Source: Bradyrhizobium sp. AZCC 1693 (GTDB taxonomy: Bacteria; Pseudomonadota; Alphaproteobacteria; Rhizobiales; Xanthobacteraceae). Taken from it: a DNA stretch of 64,000 bases. Shown here piece by piece: positions 41,662 through 50,793 of this stretch. The position numbers and the translations under genes are program-made. Every line of letters begins with the position of its first letter. Within the stretch, counting starts at the first letter, position 1. The notes below the pieces were generated by a model, which saw nothing but the letters and a program-made list of their open reading frames with translations, did not search any database and had not been told where the DNA came from. The DNA lies in NCBI RefSeq assembly GCF_036924745.1, contig NZ_JAZHSD010000001.1, positions 3,968,001 to 4,032,000 on the forward strand. The letters are read 5' to 3'.

Positions 41662-42629
41662 CCTGGCTGGGTCAGGCCGTAATCGCGCACGCTCGCGACA
41701 TTCTGGTGGAAGCGCAGCTTGCGGACATATTCGAGCGGGTCCTTTGGCTTCACCAGCGCGCCCGGCGGTACGTTGAGAAAATCGACCAGCCGCGTCAGCA
41801 GGAAACGCAGCGCCGCGCCGCGCGCCAGCAGCGGCAGCGCCTCCTGCTCGGTATCAGACAATTGGCGCTCGCGGCCGTAGGCATTGAGCAGCGCGCGGGC
41901 CTTGGTGACGTTGAAGGAATGATCCGCTTCGAAGCACCATGCGTTCAGGCAGATGGCGGCGTCGTAGGCCAAAATGTCGTTGCAGGAAAACGGGAAGTCG
42001 ATCAGCCCCGACAGCTTGTCGCCGAGGAAGAACACATTGTCGGGAAACAGATCGGCATGGATGACGCCGGGCGGCAGATCTTTCGGCCAGCACGCGTCGA
42101 GGTGATCGAGCTCGCGCGCAATGAAGTCATGCAAGCCGGGCGCGACGCTATCCGCACGCGGCGCGGCGAGATCGAACAGCGGCCGCCAGCCCTCGACCGA
42201 CAGCGGGTTCTTGCGGAACATCGGGAAGTCACGCCCCGCCAGATGCATTTTCGCAAGCGCTTCGCCCACGCCGGCACAATGCGCGGCGTTGGGCCGCCGC
42301 GGCCACACGCCTTCGAGAAAGTTGATGATCGCCGCGGGACGGCCCGCAAGCTCGCTATAGACCTCGCCCTTGCGATTCCTCGCCGGCTGCGGACAACGCA
42401 CACCGCGCTCGGCCAGATGCGCCATCAGCGACAGGAAGTACGGCAAGTCATCCACCGCCACGCGCTTTTCGTAGAGCGTGAGGATGAACGCGCCCTTGCT
42501 GGTATGCAGCAGGAAGTTGGAATTCTCGACGCCCTCGGCGATGCCCTTGTAGGAGAGCAACTCGCCGATGTCGTAACCTTTCAGGAACTCCGCGAGGTCT
42601 TCGGCGGCGACGTCGGTGTAAACCGCCAT
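41649..42629 (-). CDS. thrB: Homoserine kinase, choline-kinase-like type
   Basis: Kinase of 326 residues that phosphorylates homoserine for threonine synthesis. This ThrB form belongs to the aminoglycoside/choline kinase fold: [41 protein letters not shown] at the N-terminus, then the catalytic and metal motifs [47 protein letters not shown]. It is the middle gene of ispH-thrB-rnhA; six bases separate it from the ispH stop, and it overlaps rnhA. Confidence 0.92.
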   Translation of the reverse strand: MAVYTDVAAEDLAEFLKGYDIGELLSYKGIAEGVENSNFLLHTSKGAFILTLYEKRVAVDDLPYFLSLMAHLAERGVRCPQPARNRKGEVYSELAGRPAAIINFLEGVWPRRPNAAHCAGVGEALAKMHLAGRDFPMFRKNPLSVEGWRPLFDLAAPRADSVAPGLHDFIARELDHLDACWPKDLPPGVIHADLFPDNVFFLGDKLSGLIDFPFSCNDILAYDAAICLNAWCFEADHSFNVTKARALLNAYGRERQLSDTEQEALPLLARGAALRFLLTRLVDFLNVPPGALVKPKDPLEYVRKLRFHQNVASVRDYGLTQPGCVA

Positions 42630-42634
42630 CGCGA

Positions 42635-43618
42635 CTACTCGGCGGCAGCTTCGGGCCGCAGCGAACGCGGCAGCGGGAAGAACTCGTTCTCCTCCGCGGC
42701 CGACACCGTCTCCACATGCAATTCGAACCGCTCGGCAAACGCGCCCATGATTTCCTCGACGATCACTTCCGGCGCGGATGCGCCCGCGGTGATGCCGAGG
42801 CTCTTGATGCCCTCGAAGCGCGACCAGTCGAGATCCGAGGCACGCTGCGCCAGGATCGCGATCCTGCAGCCCTCGCGCTCGGCAACCTCGCGCAGCCGCT
42901 GCGAGTTCGACGAGTTCGGCGCGCCGACCACGATCAGCGCATCGACCACCGGCGCCACCTTCTTCACCGCGAGCTGGCGGTTGGTGGTGGCGTAGCAGAT
43001 GTCTTCCTTGTGCGGCCCGTTGATGTTCGGAAAGCGCTCCTTCAGGAGCGCGACGATCTCGGCGGTGTCGTCGATCGACAGCGTCGTCTGGGTCACGAAA
43101 GCGAGGTTGTTGGGATCCTTCGGCGCAAACGTCTTGGCGTCATCAGCGGTCTCGATCAGCGTCACCGCGCCGGCCGGCAGCTGGCCGAGCGTGCCGACCA
43201 CCTCGGGGTGGTGGGAATGCCCGATCAGCAGGATTTCGCGGCCACGCTTGAAATGGATCGCGGCCTCGCGGTGCACCTTCGTGACCAGCGGGCAGGTCGC
43301 ATCCAGCGAGAAGAAATTGCGGGCACGGGCATCGGCCGGAACCGATTTGGGAACCCCATGGGCCGAGAACACCACCGGGGCGTTGGTATTATCAGGGATT
43401 TCGGCGAGTTCCTCGACGAAGATCGCGCCCTTGGTCTTCAGGCTGTCGACCACGTAGCGGTTATGCACGATCTCGTGGCGGACATAGACCGGGGCGCCGT
43501 AGATGGCGAGCGCCCGCTCCACGGTGTCGATGGCCCGCACCACCCCGGCGCAGAAACCCCGGGGGGAACAAAGCACGATTCTGAGGTCTGGTTTAGCTGG
43601 CGTTGACACAGAAGGCAT
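42635..43618 (-). CDS. ispH: 4-hydroxy-3-methylbut-2-enyl diphosphate reductase
   Basis: Iron-sulfur enzyme making IPP and DMAPP at the end of the MEP pathway. The three cluster cysteines lie in [30 protein letters not shown] and [11 protein letters not shown]; the substrate loop [16 protein letters not shown] and [14 protein letters not shown] are also typical. The start at 43618 gives 327 residues, the family norm; the frame continues 31 codons to a TTG without support. It is the first gene of the ispH-thrB-rnhA operon. The promoter should lie in the 219-bp gap shared with trcR. Confidence 0.93.
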   Translation of the reverse strand: MPSVSTPAKPDLRIVLCSPRGFCAGVVRAIDTVERALAIYGAPVYVRHEIVHNRYVVDSLKTKGAIFVEELAEIPDNTNAPVVFSAHGVPKSVPADARARNFFSLDATCPLVTKVHREAAIHFKRGREILLIGHSHHPEVVGTLGQLPAGAVTLIETADDAKTFAPKDPNNLAFVTQTTLSIDDTAEIVALLKERFPNINGPHKEDICYATTNRQLAVKKVAPVVDALIVVGAPNSSNSQRLREVAEREGCRIAILAQRASDLDWSRFEGIKSLGITAGASAPEVIVEEIMGAFAERFELHVETVSAAEENEFFPLPRSLRPEAAAE

Positions 43619-43837
43619 GGGGGCTATCTCGGGGACCGAATCACCCCTTGCCGGCGGGCAGGGAACGGCCAATTCGGATAAGGACTTGGGACTGCTTTCG
43701 GGCCCTGTCAAGGCACTTTAGCAGACCATTGCGCCAATACCCCGGGAAGGCGTATATAGCGCCCTAATTCCCGTCATCCCCGATGACCATAGGCTTCGCC
43801 TCCAAAAGAGGTGGGCGAGGCACAAAGGAGATTTGCC

Positions 43838-44533
43838 ATGAGCAATGCACCGCTGATGCCAAAAGCGACTGCCGTGTGGCTGGTTGACAATACCGCGCTG
43901 ACCTTCGACCAGGTGGCCGATTTCACCAAAATGCACCCCCTTGAGGTCCGCGCCATTGCGGACGGCGACGCCGCCCAGGGCATCAAGGGCATGGACCCGA
44001 TTTCGACCGGCCAATTGAGCCGCGACGAGATCGAAAAGGGTGAAAAGGACCCGAACTACCGCCTCAAGCTCGGCGAGAGCAAGGTTGTGCTGCCGCCGGC
44101 CGCCAAGAAGAAGGGCCCGCGCTACACCCCGGTGTCGCGCCGCCACGAGCGGCCGAGCGCGATCCTGTGGCTGGTCCGCAACCACCCGGAATTGAAGGAC
44201 GCGCAGATCATGCGCCTGGTCGGCACCACCAAGACCACCATCGCCAGCGTCCGCGACCGCACCCATTGGAATGCCTCGACGCTAACCCCGATGGACCCGG
44301 TGACGCTCGGCCTGTGCTCGCAGATCGAGCTCGATTTCGAGGTGCAGCGCGCGGCCAAGGAAAAGCCGGTGCCCGCGGCCTACGGCGGCGCGACGCTGCT
44401 GCCGGCCTCCGAGACCACCAAGAAGGAGCCGGAATTCGAGCCGAGCGAGAAGCAGCAGGACGATCTCAACGTCGACGCCGTGTTCGCCAAGCTGAAGACG
44501 ATCGGCGGCAAGAAGCAGGACGACGAGGAGTGA
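43838..44533 (+). CDS. trcR: Cell-cycle transcriptional regulator TrcR (DUF1013)
   Basis: Protein of 231 residues of the alphaproteobacterial DUF1013/TrcR family: MPKATAVWLVDNTALTFDQVADFTKMHPLEVRAIADGDAAQGIKGMDPISTGQLSRDEIEKGEKDPNYRLKL, then HERPSAILWLVRNHPELKDAQIMRLVGTTKTTIASVRDRTHWN, which contains the HTH. Family work places it with RNA polymerase at CtrA/CcrM-linked cell-cycle promoters. ATG 43838 follows GGAG at good spacing. It is monocistronic and ends in a clear terminator. The presence of this gene supports the alphaproteobacterial origin of the window. Confidence 0.9.
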   Translation: MSNAPLMPKATAVWLVDNTALTFDQVADFTKMHPLEVRAIADGDAAQGIKGMDPISTGQLSRDEIEKGEKDPNYRLKLGESKVVLPPAAKKKGPRYTPVSRRHERPSAILWLVRNHPELKDAQIMRLVGTTKTTIASVRDRTHWNASTLTPMDPVTLGLCSQIELDFEVQRAAKEKPVPAAYGGATLLPASETTKKEPEFEPSEKQQDDLNVDAVFAKLKTIGGKKQDDEE

Positions 44534-44558
44534 AGGTTATCAGCTACGGCTGATGCCG

Positions 44559-44588
44559 AACGCGGCGGGGCAACCTGCCGCGTTTTTT
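44559..44588 (+). terminator. Rho-independent terminator of trcR
   Basis: AACGCGGC (44559-44566) pairs with GCCGCGTT (44577-44584) around a ten-base loop, followed by a run of six T's (44583-44588). It lies 26 bp after the trcR stop. Confidence 0.88.
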
Positions 44589-44625
44589 GTTTGCGGCGGC
44601 CGCCGCGGGGCCGGCTGGCGGTGCG

Positions 44626-44886
44626 TCAACCGTATTTCAGCTTCATGAACAGGATTCCGCCGGCCAGGACGATCGTAACCGCATTCGCGACGATCAGCGG
44701 CGCATCTCCGGCAAGCAGGCCGTACAACAGCCAAAGCAGGATGCCGAGCACCATGACGAGGAACATTCCAAGCGAAATGTCTTCGGTGGAGCGGGTTCTC
44801 CAGACTTTCACGAACTGCGGTGCATAAGCGAGGGTCGTGCACGTTGCAGCGGCAAACCCCAGCAGCTTGATTGCAAGTTGTTCCAT
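44626..44886 (-). CDS. SemiSWEET-type sugar transporter
   Basis: Membrane protein of 86 residues with three helices, the size of a bacterial SemiSWEET half-transporter that dimerises to move sugars: LLGFAAATCTTLAYAPQFVKVWRTRSTEDISLGMFLVMVLGILLWLLYGLLAGDAPLIVANAVTIVLAGGILFMKLKYG. The APQ motif of helix 1 and the Asn in helix 3 (VANAVT) are the expected PQ-loop and substrate-pocket residues. It is convergent with trcR across that gene's terminator. The sugar is unknown. Confidence 0.87.
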   Translation of the reverse strand: MEQLAIKLLGFAAATCTTLAYAPQFVKVWRTRSTEDISLGMFLVMVLGILLWLLYGLLAGDAPLIVANAVTIVLAGGILFMKLKYG

Positions 44887-45010
44887 GCCGCGCTTATAGC
44901 ATCGATTCGAAGATGGATTTGCGAGGGACGACCGGGCGAGCCGATACGGCTCACGGCTTCTTCAAGTTCGCAGCACCAGGCCCTTGACCTGCTGTCCCTG
45001 CAAAAATAGC

Positions 45011-45131
45011 CGTCATGCCCCGCGAAGGCGGGCATCCAGTACGCCGCGGCCTATCGATTCGAAAACTGATTTCTCTGGAATACTGGATCACCCGCCCCAG
45101 TGCGCAATTGCGCACAAGGCGGGCGATGACG
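45011..45131. repeat. Intergenic hairpin repeat with an embedded 16-bp palindrome
   Basis: Inverted ends CGTCATGCCCCGC and GGCGGGCGATGACG enclose CATCCAGTA and its near-inverse TACTGGAT. The right arm contains the perfect palindrome GTGCGCAATTGCGCAC (45100-45115), also found in repeats at 50638 and 53531. Confidence 0.8.
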
Positions 45132-45139
45132 GTCGTGTG

Positions 45140-45346
45140 CTAACCGAGCTCGATCTCGTCGTCGATCTCATGCGAGAGGCTGACGCCGCCGATCGTCAGC
45201 ACCATCTTCGCCGCCAGCTTCTCATTACCCTTGAGCTTGCCGGCCTCGATGGCGTCGCGCACGGCCTTTTCGATCTCGCGCTGCGAGGTGATGCCGACTT
45301 TCTTCAGAAACTTGCGCAGGCTGGCATTGAAGACATCTTCGTTCAT
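45140..45346 (-). CDS. Small DUF6494-like protein
   Basis: Protein of 68 residues: NEDVFNASLRKFLKKVGITSQREIEKAVRDAIEAGKLKGNEKLAAKMVLTIGGVSLSHEIDDEIELG. The pattern of two helices and one short strand fits a small conserved alphaproteobacterial family that I associate with DUF6494. GGAGG precedes the start. It is 13 bp downstream of a lipoprotein gene on the same strand, so the two are probably co-transcribed. The function is unknown. Confidence 0.72.
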   Translation of the reverse strand: MNEDVFNASLRKFLKKVGITSQREIEKAVRDAIEAGKLKGNEKLAAKMVLTIGGVSLSHEIDDEIELG

Positions 45347-45359
45347 GAGGGCCTCCTGA

Positions 45360-45629
45360 TCACGGCCTGGTCGGATTGTTCAGCATCTGCTCGGCGAGAT
45401 TGCGTTGGGCACGGTCGGCGCGGGCATTGGCATTGCCGCGCTGAACGTCGCGGTTCTTGCGGCAATTGACGTAGTCGTTTGAACCCACGGCGACATTGTT
45501 GGCGCGGCAGAATGCGTCGTCGTCTGCGCTGGTGTCGACCATGGTCGGCTGGCCGCGTTCGAGGCAACCGGTGAGCAAGGGGGCTGCCAGCAGCAGCGCG
45601 ACGAGGTATTTCGCGGGTCCAAATTTCAT
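45360..45629 (-). CDS. Small lipoprotein
   Basis: Protein of 89 residues with a lipobox: KYLVALLLAAPLLTGC, cleavage before Cys22. The mature part is polar (LERGQPTMVDTSADDDAFCRANNVAVGSNDYVNCRKNRDVQRGNANARADRAQRNLAEQMLNNPTRP) with two further cysteines that may pair. ATG 45629 is used because the lipobox sits at the right distance; 41 upstream codons of the open frame fall in a hairpin-containing intergenic region (45630-45841) with no other gene. The function is unknown; an envelope location is clear. Confidence 0.75.
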   Translation of the reverse strand: MKFGPAKYLVALLLAAPLLTGCLERGQPTMVDTSADDDAFCRANNVAVGSNDYVNCRKNRDVQRGNANARADRAQRNLAEQMLNNPTRP

Positions 45630-45841
45630 TGGAGGCCTTCCGTTTTCCGTCTCGTCATTGCCGGGCGCCTGTCCCCGACCTGATCGGGGATGAGCCTGCA
45701 ATCCATCGAAAAGATGGCAGCCTGCTTTGAAGCCGATGGATGCCCGGGTCAAGCCCGCGGCTTTCAGGTTTAATTTTTGCAGACGAGGCGGATGACGTTG
45801 ATTCTTTTGTGTTCCAAGCGTTTGGCGACGTTTGTTGCCCG

Positions 45842-46537
45842 CTAATCCACGAACGTCACGCTATCCGCCACGCTCGCCCGCGAGGTGCGGTAGCTGTTCA
45901 CCTTGTGGGCGCGGTCGGCAAAGCCGAACGAGATGCCGCAGACCACGCGGCGATCGTCGGGCAGCTTGAAGTGCCGCCGGATCAGCCCGGAATGTCGGGC
46001 CAGCGCGGCCTGGGGAATCGTGCCGAGGCCGAGCGCCTGCGCGGCAAGCATGAAATTGGAGACATAGGCGCCGCAATCGACCGCGCCGTAGATGCCGAGC
46101 GGCTCGTCGGTATGAATGATCGCAACATGCGGCGCGCCGAAGAAATTGTAATTCTCCAGCGCCTGTTTGGCGTAGGCCATCTTGTCGCCTCTGGCGATAC
46201 CGAGCGTGTTGTAGAGCTGAAAACCGCTCTCGCGGCGGCGGTCGAGATAGACGCCGAGATATTCGCGCGGCGGCGTGAAATCATGATCGTCCCTGGCGCC
46301 GGACGCGGCCTCGGCGTAGATCGCCTCGCGAAATTTTTCCTTGGCCTCGCCGCTCGCGATCAGCACCTGCCAGGGCTGGCTGTTGCACCATGACGCCGTG
46401 CGCTGCGCCACCGTGAGAATATGCTCGATCGTCGCGCGCGGCACCTCCTGCGGCAGGAACGCGCGCACGGAATAGCGCTCGTTCAGCAGCTCTTCGAACA
46501 CGCCAATGCGATCGTCTTGCTTCACGGTAGCGTCCAT
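45842..46537 (-). CDS. Nitroreductase-family flavoprotein
   Basis: FMN-dependent oxidoreductase of 231 residues of the nitroreductase fold: LLNERYSVRAFLPQEVPRATIEHILTVAQRTASWCNSQPWQVLIASGEA, DCGAYVSNFMLAAQALGLGTIPQAALARHSGLIRRHFKLPDDRRVVCGISFGFAD. The RYSVRAF flavin-binding motif and the closing GISFGFAD are characteristic. It may reduce nitroaromatics, quinones or enoate-like substrates with NAD(P)H. ATG 46537 is chosen; the frame runs 23 codons into a repeat. It is the last gene of the minus-strand catabolic run and may be unrelated to it. Confidence 0.85.
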   Translation of the reverse strand: MDATVKQDDRIGVFEELLNERYSVRAFLPQEVPRATIEHILTVAQRTASWCNSQPWQVLIASGEAKEKFREAIYAEAASGARDDHDFTPPREYLGVYLDRRRESGFQLYNTLGIARGDKMAYAKQALENYNFFGAPHVAIIHTDEPLGIYGAVDCGAYVSNFMLAAQALGLGTIPQAALARHSGLIRRHFKLPDDRRVVCGISFGFADRAHKVNSYRTSRASVADSVTFVD

Positions 46538-46552
46538 AGCACAGCTCGCTTT

Positions 46553-46668
46553 CGTGCCCCGGACGCAGCGCAACGCAACGCGGTGCGCTGCAGAGCCGGG
46601 GCCCATCCAGTGTAGGTCCCGGCTCTGCGGAGCAACGCTACGCGTTGCACCGCGTCCGGGACACGAGA
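46553..46668. repeat. Intergenic hairpin repeat, family B copy
   Basis: CGTGCCCCGGACGCAGCG on the left and CACCGCGTCCGGGACACG on the right are inverted, with the shared GTCCCGGCTCTGCGGAGC block inside. It fills the gap between the nitroreductase and the first acyl-CoA dehydrogenase gene. Confidence 0.8.
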
Positions 46669-46670
46669 GA

Positions 46671-47915
46671 TCATCGTCCCTTGGTCGGGATCTTGTTGAA
46701 CGGCACGTCCTTGTCGACGCGGATATCGCCGGGCAGGCCCAGCACGCGCTCGGCGATGATGTTGCGCAGGATCTCGTCGGTACCGCCGGCGATACGCATC
46801 GACGGTGACGAAAGCAGCATCTGCTGGAACTGGCCGCTCGCCTCTTGCTCGTCAGTGCCGGTGAGCGCGCCGGCCGCGCCCTGCAGATCCATCGCGTAGG
46901 TCGCGATATCCTGCAGCATCGAGCCCGAGACCAGCTTGCCGATCGAATTCTCGGGGCCCGGCCGCTCGCCCTTCGACAGCGAGGAGATCGCGCGGTAGCT
47001 GGTGTATTTCAGCCCGCTCGCCTTCACCGCCCAGCTCGCAAGCTTCGAGCGCGTCGCGGGATCGTCGATTGCGAGCCCGTCATCCGTCATCAGGTTCGAG
47101 CAGAACTCGAACATTTCGGGAAAGCCTGTCGCGAGCCGCGAGCCGATCGACATGCGCTCGTTCATCAGTGTCGTCAGCGAGACGTTCCAGCCGTCGCCGA
47201 CGGCGCCGAGACGCTGGTGATCGGGAATCACCACGTCAGTGAAATAGACCTCGTTGAACTCCTGCATGCCGTTGGCCTGCTTGATCGGCCGCACCTCGAC
47301 GCCCCCGCTCTTCATGTCGAGGAAGAACATCGTCAGGCCCTTGTGCTTGGGCACATTGGGATCGGTGCGCGTGATCAGAAGGCCGTAGTCAGAGTAGTGC
47401 GCGCCCGAGGTCCAGATTTTCTGGCCGTTGACGATCCAGTTGTCGCCCTTCTTCTCCGCGCGCGTGCGAAGCCCCGCGACGTCGGAGCCGCCGGCCGGCT
47501 CGGAGAACAGCTGGCACCAGATATGTTCGCCGGAGGCAAGCTTCGGCAGATAGTGGCGCTTGTGCTCCTCGCTGCCGAACGCCATCACCGTCGGGCCGCA
47601 CATGCCCTCGCCGATCTGGAACGGCTGCGTCAGCTTGCCATAGACACCCTCTTCCTGCTGCCAGATCACCTTCTCGATCGGCGTCGCGCCGCGGCCGCCA
47701 TATTCCTTCGGCCAGTGCAGGCAGGCCCAGCCGCCTTCGGCCTTCTTCTTCTGCCAGGCCTTGCCGACGTCGACGATCTCTTCCTTCTCCAGCCGGATCC
47801 GGCCGAGCGAGGATTTTGACAGCTCCGCCTCATATTGCTTCGGCGCGTTGGCGTCGATCCATTTGCGGGCGGTAGCGCGGAATTCGGCTTCCTGCGGCGT
47901 ATCGTCGAAGTTCAT
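46671..47915 (-). CDS. Acyl-CoA dehydrogenase, 414 residues (first of a tandem pair)
   Basis: FAD enzyme that introduces the alpha-beta double bond into an acyl-CoA. Signature regions: CQLFSEPAGGSDVAGLRTRAEKKGDNWIVNGQKIWTSGAHYSDYGLLITRTDPNVPKHKGLTMFFLDM and the C-terminal SMRIAGGTDEILRNIIAERVLGLP. The next gene upstream (48063-49310) is a close paralogue of nearly equal length, so the two arose by tandem duplication. The size and closing motif resemble acyl-CoA dehydrogenases of sterol and long side-chain breakdown, but chain specificity cannot be read from sequence here. Confidence 0.88.
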   Translation of the reverse strand: MNFDDTPQEAEFRATARKWIDANAPKQYEAELSKSSLGRIRLEKEEIVDVGKAWQKKKAEGGWACLHWPKEYGGRGATPIEKVIWQQEEGVYGKLTQPFQIGEGMCGPTVMAFGSEEHKRHYLPKLASGEHIWCQLFSEPAGGSDVAGLRTRAEKKGDNWIVNGQKIWTSGAHYSDYGLLITRTDPNVPKHKGLTMFFLDMKSGGVEVRPIKQANGMQEFNEVYFTDVVIPDHQRLGAVGDGWNVSLTTLMNERMSIGSRLATGFPEMFEFCSNLMTDDGLAIDDPATRSKLASWAVKASGLKYTSYRAISSLSKGERPGPENSIGKLVSGSMLQDIATYAMDLQGAAGALTGTDEQEASGQFQQMLLSSPSMRIAGGTDEILRNIIAERVLGLPGDIRVDKDVPFNKIPTKGR

Positions 47916-47938
47916 GGCGGCTTCTCCTATCTCGGATG

Positions 47939-48061
47939 CGTTCCCCGGATGCTGCGCAGCACGAAGTGATGCGCTGCTGTTCCGGGGTCTCTCAATTTCG
48001 CATTTCTCTGGGTCCCGGCTCTGCGGAGCAGCGTTGCACGCTGCACCGCGTCCGGGACACG
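47939..48061. repeat. Intergenic hairpin repeat, family B copy
   Basis: GCGTTCCCCGGATGCTGCGC at the left and CACCGCGTCCGGGACACG at the right, with GTCCCGGCTCTGCGGAGC between. It separates the two tandem acyl-CoA dehydrogenase genes and ends two bases before the stop codon of the second one. Confidence 0.8.
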
Positions 48062-48062
48062 A

Positions 48063-49310
48063 TCAATTTCTTCCCTTGGTCGGGATCTTGTTGAACGGCA
48101 CGTCCTTGTCGACCCGGATATCACCCGGCAAGCCAAGCACGCGCTCGGCAATGATGTTGCGCATGATCTCGTCGGTGCCGCCCTCGACGCGGGTGCCGGG
48201 CGCGCGCAACAGCATCGCCTGGAATTTTCCGGCGACCTCGGCATCTTCAGGCCCGCTCAGCACGCCGGCGGCGCCCTGCAGGTCGAGCGCATACATCGCG
48301 ACTTCCTGGACCATCGATCCCGCGACCAGTTTGCCGATCGAATTCTCCGGTCCCGGCCGCTCGCCCTTCGACAGCGCCGAAATCGCGCGCATGCTGGTGT
48401 ATCGGAGGCCGCTCGCCTTCACCGCATAGTTCGCAAGCCTGGAGCGGACGCTGTGGTCCTCGATCGCGGGGCCGTCTTCCAGCATCAGGCTGTTGCAGAA
48501 GTCGAACAGTTCCGGGAAGCCGGTCGAAACGCCGGCGCCGATCGACATGCGCTCGTTCATCAGCGTGGTCAGCGAGACGTTCCAGCCGTCGTTGACGGCG
48601 CCCAGCCGCTGCGAATCCGGAATCTTCACGTCGGTAAAGTAGACCTCGTTGAAGTCGGACTGCCCGCTGGCCTGCTTGATCGGCCGGACCTCGACGCCCG
48701 GGCTCTTCATGTCCAGGAAGAACATGGTGAGGCCCTTGTGCTTCGGCACGTTCGGATCGGTGCGCGTCAGCAGGATGCCGTAGTCGGAGTAGTGCGCGCC
48801 CGAGGTCCAGATTTTCTGGCCGTTGATGATCCAGTTGTCGCCGTTCTTCTCGGCGCGGGTGCGCAAGCCTGCGACGTCGGAGCCGCCGGCGGGTTCGGAG
48901 AACAACTGACACCAGACCTTTTCACCCGAGGCCAGCGGCGGCAGGTACTTTCGCTTCTGCTCCTCGCCGGCGAACGCCATCACGGTCGGCCCGCACATGC
49001 CGTGGCCGATGATGAACATGCCGCTAAGTTTGCCGAACGGCCCCTCCTCCTGCTGCCAGATCACGCGCTCGATCGGCGACGATCCGCGGCCACCATATTC
49101 CTTGGGCCAATGCAGGCAGGCCCAGCCGGCGTCGGCCTTCTTCTTCTGCCAGGCCTTTGCCACTTCAAGGATGTTGGCGCCCTTCAGCACGGTGCGGCCG
49201 AGCGAGGACTTTCGAAGTTCCTCCTCATATTGTTTCGGCGCGTTGGCGGAGATCCACGCTTTGGCTTCAGCGCGGAACGCGGCTTCCTGCGGGGTGTCGT
49301 CGAAGTTCAT
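48063..49310 (-). CDS. Acyl-CoA dehydrogenase, 415 residues (second of a tandem pair)
   Basis: Paralogue of 46671-47915, sharing long identical stretches (WACLHWPKEYGGRG, EPAGGSDVAGLRTRAEK, IPTKGR at the end). It carries the same FAD- and substrate-binding motifs and the closing RVEGGTDEIMRNIIAERVLGLP. It is followed upstream by a third, shorter acyl-CoA dehydrogenase gene. Adjacent large and small members of this family can form heteromeric enzymes in sterol and aromatic side-chain degradation; that is inference here. Confidence 0.88.
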   Translation of the reverse strand: MNFDDTPQEAAFRAEAKAWISANAPKQYEEELRKSSLGRTVLKGANILEVAKAWQKKKADAGWACLHWPKEYGGRGSSPIERVIWQQEEGPFGKLSGMFIIGHGMCGPTVMAFAGEEQKRKYLPPLASGEKVWCQLFSEPAGGSDVAGLRTRAEKNGDNWIINGQKIWTSGAHYSDYGILLTRTDPNVPKHKGLTMFFLDMKSPGVEVRPIKQASGQSDFNEVYFTDVKIPDSQRLGAVNDGWNVSLTTLMNERMSIGAGVSTGFPELFDFCNSLMLEDGPAIEDHSVRSRLANYAVKASGLRYTSMRAISALSKGERPGPENSIGKLVAGSMVQEVAMYALDLQGAAGVLSGPEDAEVAGKFQAMLLRAPGTRVEGGTDEIMRNIIAERVLGLPGDIRVDKDVPFNKIPTKGRN

Positions 49311-49333
49311 GACCGTGATCCTTCAAATTCTAC

Positions 49334-49452
49334 CGTCGTCCCTGCGAACGCAGGGACCCATAACCACCGGCCTACAAAACTAACCCGGGCTCTTGCATCG
49401 TCATCCAATCGAAACTTCCCGGCGTATGGGTCCCCGCGTTCGCGGGGACGAC
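49334..49452. repeat. Intergenic hairpin repeat, family A copy
   Basis: CGTCGTCCCTGCGAACGCAG on the left and CCGCGTTCGCGGGGACGAC on the right are inverted, each itself a hairpin; ACCCATAACCAC and GTATGGGT follow inward. Related copies are at 50638-50775, 53531-53672 and 63672-63792. Confidence 0.85.
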
Positions 49453-49467
49453 AACGGTGATGTTGCC

Positions 49468-50595
49468 TCAAGCCGCATTGCGCTGGCGCATGCGGTCGAT
49501 CAACTGATCTTCCCAATAGGACAGGCTGCCGAGCGTCAGCGCTGACGCGTTGGCGCGGCGGTAGTACATGTGGCAGTCGAACTCCCAGGTAAAACCCATG
49601 CCGCCGTGAACCTGGATGTTGTTCTTGGAGCAGTGCTGGAACGCCTGCGTCGCGCTGATGCGCGCAGCAGCTGCGGCTTCCGGCAGTTCCGATGCATTGG
49701 TCGAGAGCGCCCAGGCGCCGTAGTAGCAGTTCGAGCGCGCCAGCGTTGCGGAAACATACATGTCGGCGAGGATGTGCTTCACGGCCTGGAACGAGCCGAT
49801 CGGCCGGCCGAAGGCGATACGGTCCAGCGCATAGTCGCGGCCCATTTCCAGCGCGCGATCGGAGCCGCCGACCTGCTCGAACGCCAGCAGCACGGCGGCG
49901 CGGTCGAGCACCTGGGTCAGAATGCTCCAGCCTTCACCCGAGGCACCGAGCGGTTCGGCCTTGGCGTTCTTGAAGGTGAGTTCGGCCTGGCCGCGGGTCG
50001 GATCGACATTGGTCAGCGACTTGGCTTCGACGCCGCCGGCCTTCAGGTCGACCAGGAACAGTGAGATATCGGAATCGCGGCCCGTAGAACCGGTGCGCGC
50101 GGCAACGACCGCGAAATTGGCGATCGCGCCATCCGGCACCGGCTTCTTCACGCCGTTGAGCGTGCCGCCGGAGGCCTGCAGCTTGATCGCCTTCGGCGAC
50201 GGATTGCCCTTACCCTCGAACAGCGCCAGCGTGCCGATCGCCTCGCCGCTCGCGATCTTCGGCAGCCATTTCTGCTTCTGCGCGTCGGAGCCTGCCAGCA
50301 GGAGCGCTTCGGCAGCGAGATAGACGGTCGACGAAAACGGCACCGGCGCATTCGCGCGGCCCATTTCCTCCGCGATCACGCAGAGTTCGAGATGGCCCGC
50401 ACCCGCGCCGCCGAACGCTTCCGGGATCGCGACGCCGAGGAAGCCCATTTCGGCGAGTCCCTTCCACAGCTTCTTGTCATACGCCGCCTTGCCGTCGAGC
50501 ACCTCGCGCACGGCTTTCGGCGGACACTGTTCGGCAAGAAACTTCCTCGCTTCGTCGCGCATCTGTTTCTGGTCGTCGGAGAAATCGAAGTTCAT
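49468..50595 (-). CDS. Acyl-CoA dehydrogenase, shorter type (375 residues)
   Basis: Acyl-CoA dehydrogenase fold: NFDFSDDQKQMRDEARKFLAEQCPPKAVREVLDGKAAYDKKLWKGLAEMGFLGVAIPEAFGGAGAGHLELCVIAEEMGRANAPVPFSSTVYLAAEALLLAGSDAQKQKWLPKIASGEAIGTLAL, then LDRIAFGRPIGSFQAVKHILADM and IQVHGGMGFTWEFDCHMYYRRANA. It differs clearly from the two longer neighbours in length and motifs. Small members of this kind often pair with a larger subunit. Repeats separate it from the genes on either side, so each gene may have its own transcript or the repeats are read through. Confidence 0.88.
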   Translation of the reverse strand: MNFDFSDDQKQMRDEARKFLAEQCPPKAVREVLDGKAAYDKKLWKGLAEMGFLGVAIPEAFGGAGAGHLELCVIAEEMGRANAPVPFSSTVYLAAEALLLAGSDAQKQKWLPKIASGEAIGTLALFEGKGNPSPKAIKLQASGGTLNGVKKPVPDGAIANFAVVAARTGSTGRDSDISLFLVDLKAGGVEAKSLTNVDPTRGQAELTFKNAKAEPLGASGEGWSILTQVLDRAAVLLAFEQVGGSDRALEMGRDYALDRIAFGRPIGSFQAVKHILADMYVSATLARSNCYYGAWALSTNASELPEAAAAARISATQAFQHCSKNNIQVHGGMGFTWEFDCHMYYRRANASALTLGSLSYWEDQLIDRMRQRNAA

Positions 50596-50637
50596 GGCGT
50601 GTTACTCGGGTTTTGTGTGAGGTGTATCTCTTTAGTT

Positions 50638-50775
50638 CGTCGTCCCCGCCTAGTGCGCAATTGCGCACGGGGCGCGGGGACCCATAACCACAGGTCTTTG
50701 TGCTTTATCCGGAATTGGCTCCAACCTGACATCGATAGGCCTCGGCGTATGGGTCCCCGCGTTCGCGGGGACGAC
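50638..50775. repeat. Intergenic hairpin repeat, family A, left arm carrying the 16-bp palindrome
   Basis: Same frame as 49334-49452, but the loop of the left hairpin is replaced by CTAGTGCGCAATTGCGCAC plus four G's; the perfect palindrome is at 50653-50668. The right arm has the ordinary GTTCGC loop. Confidence 0.85.
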
Positions 50776-50793
50776 GTTGGTGGGTTGGTGGCT

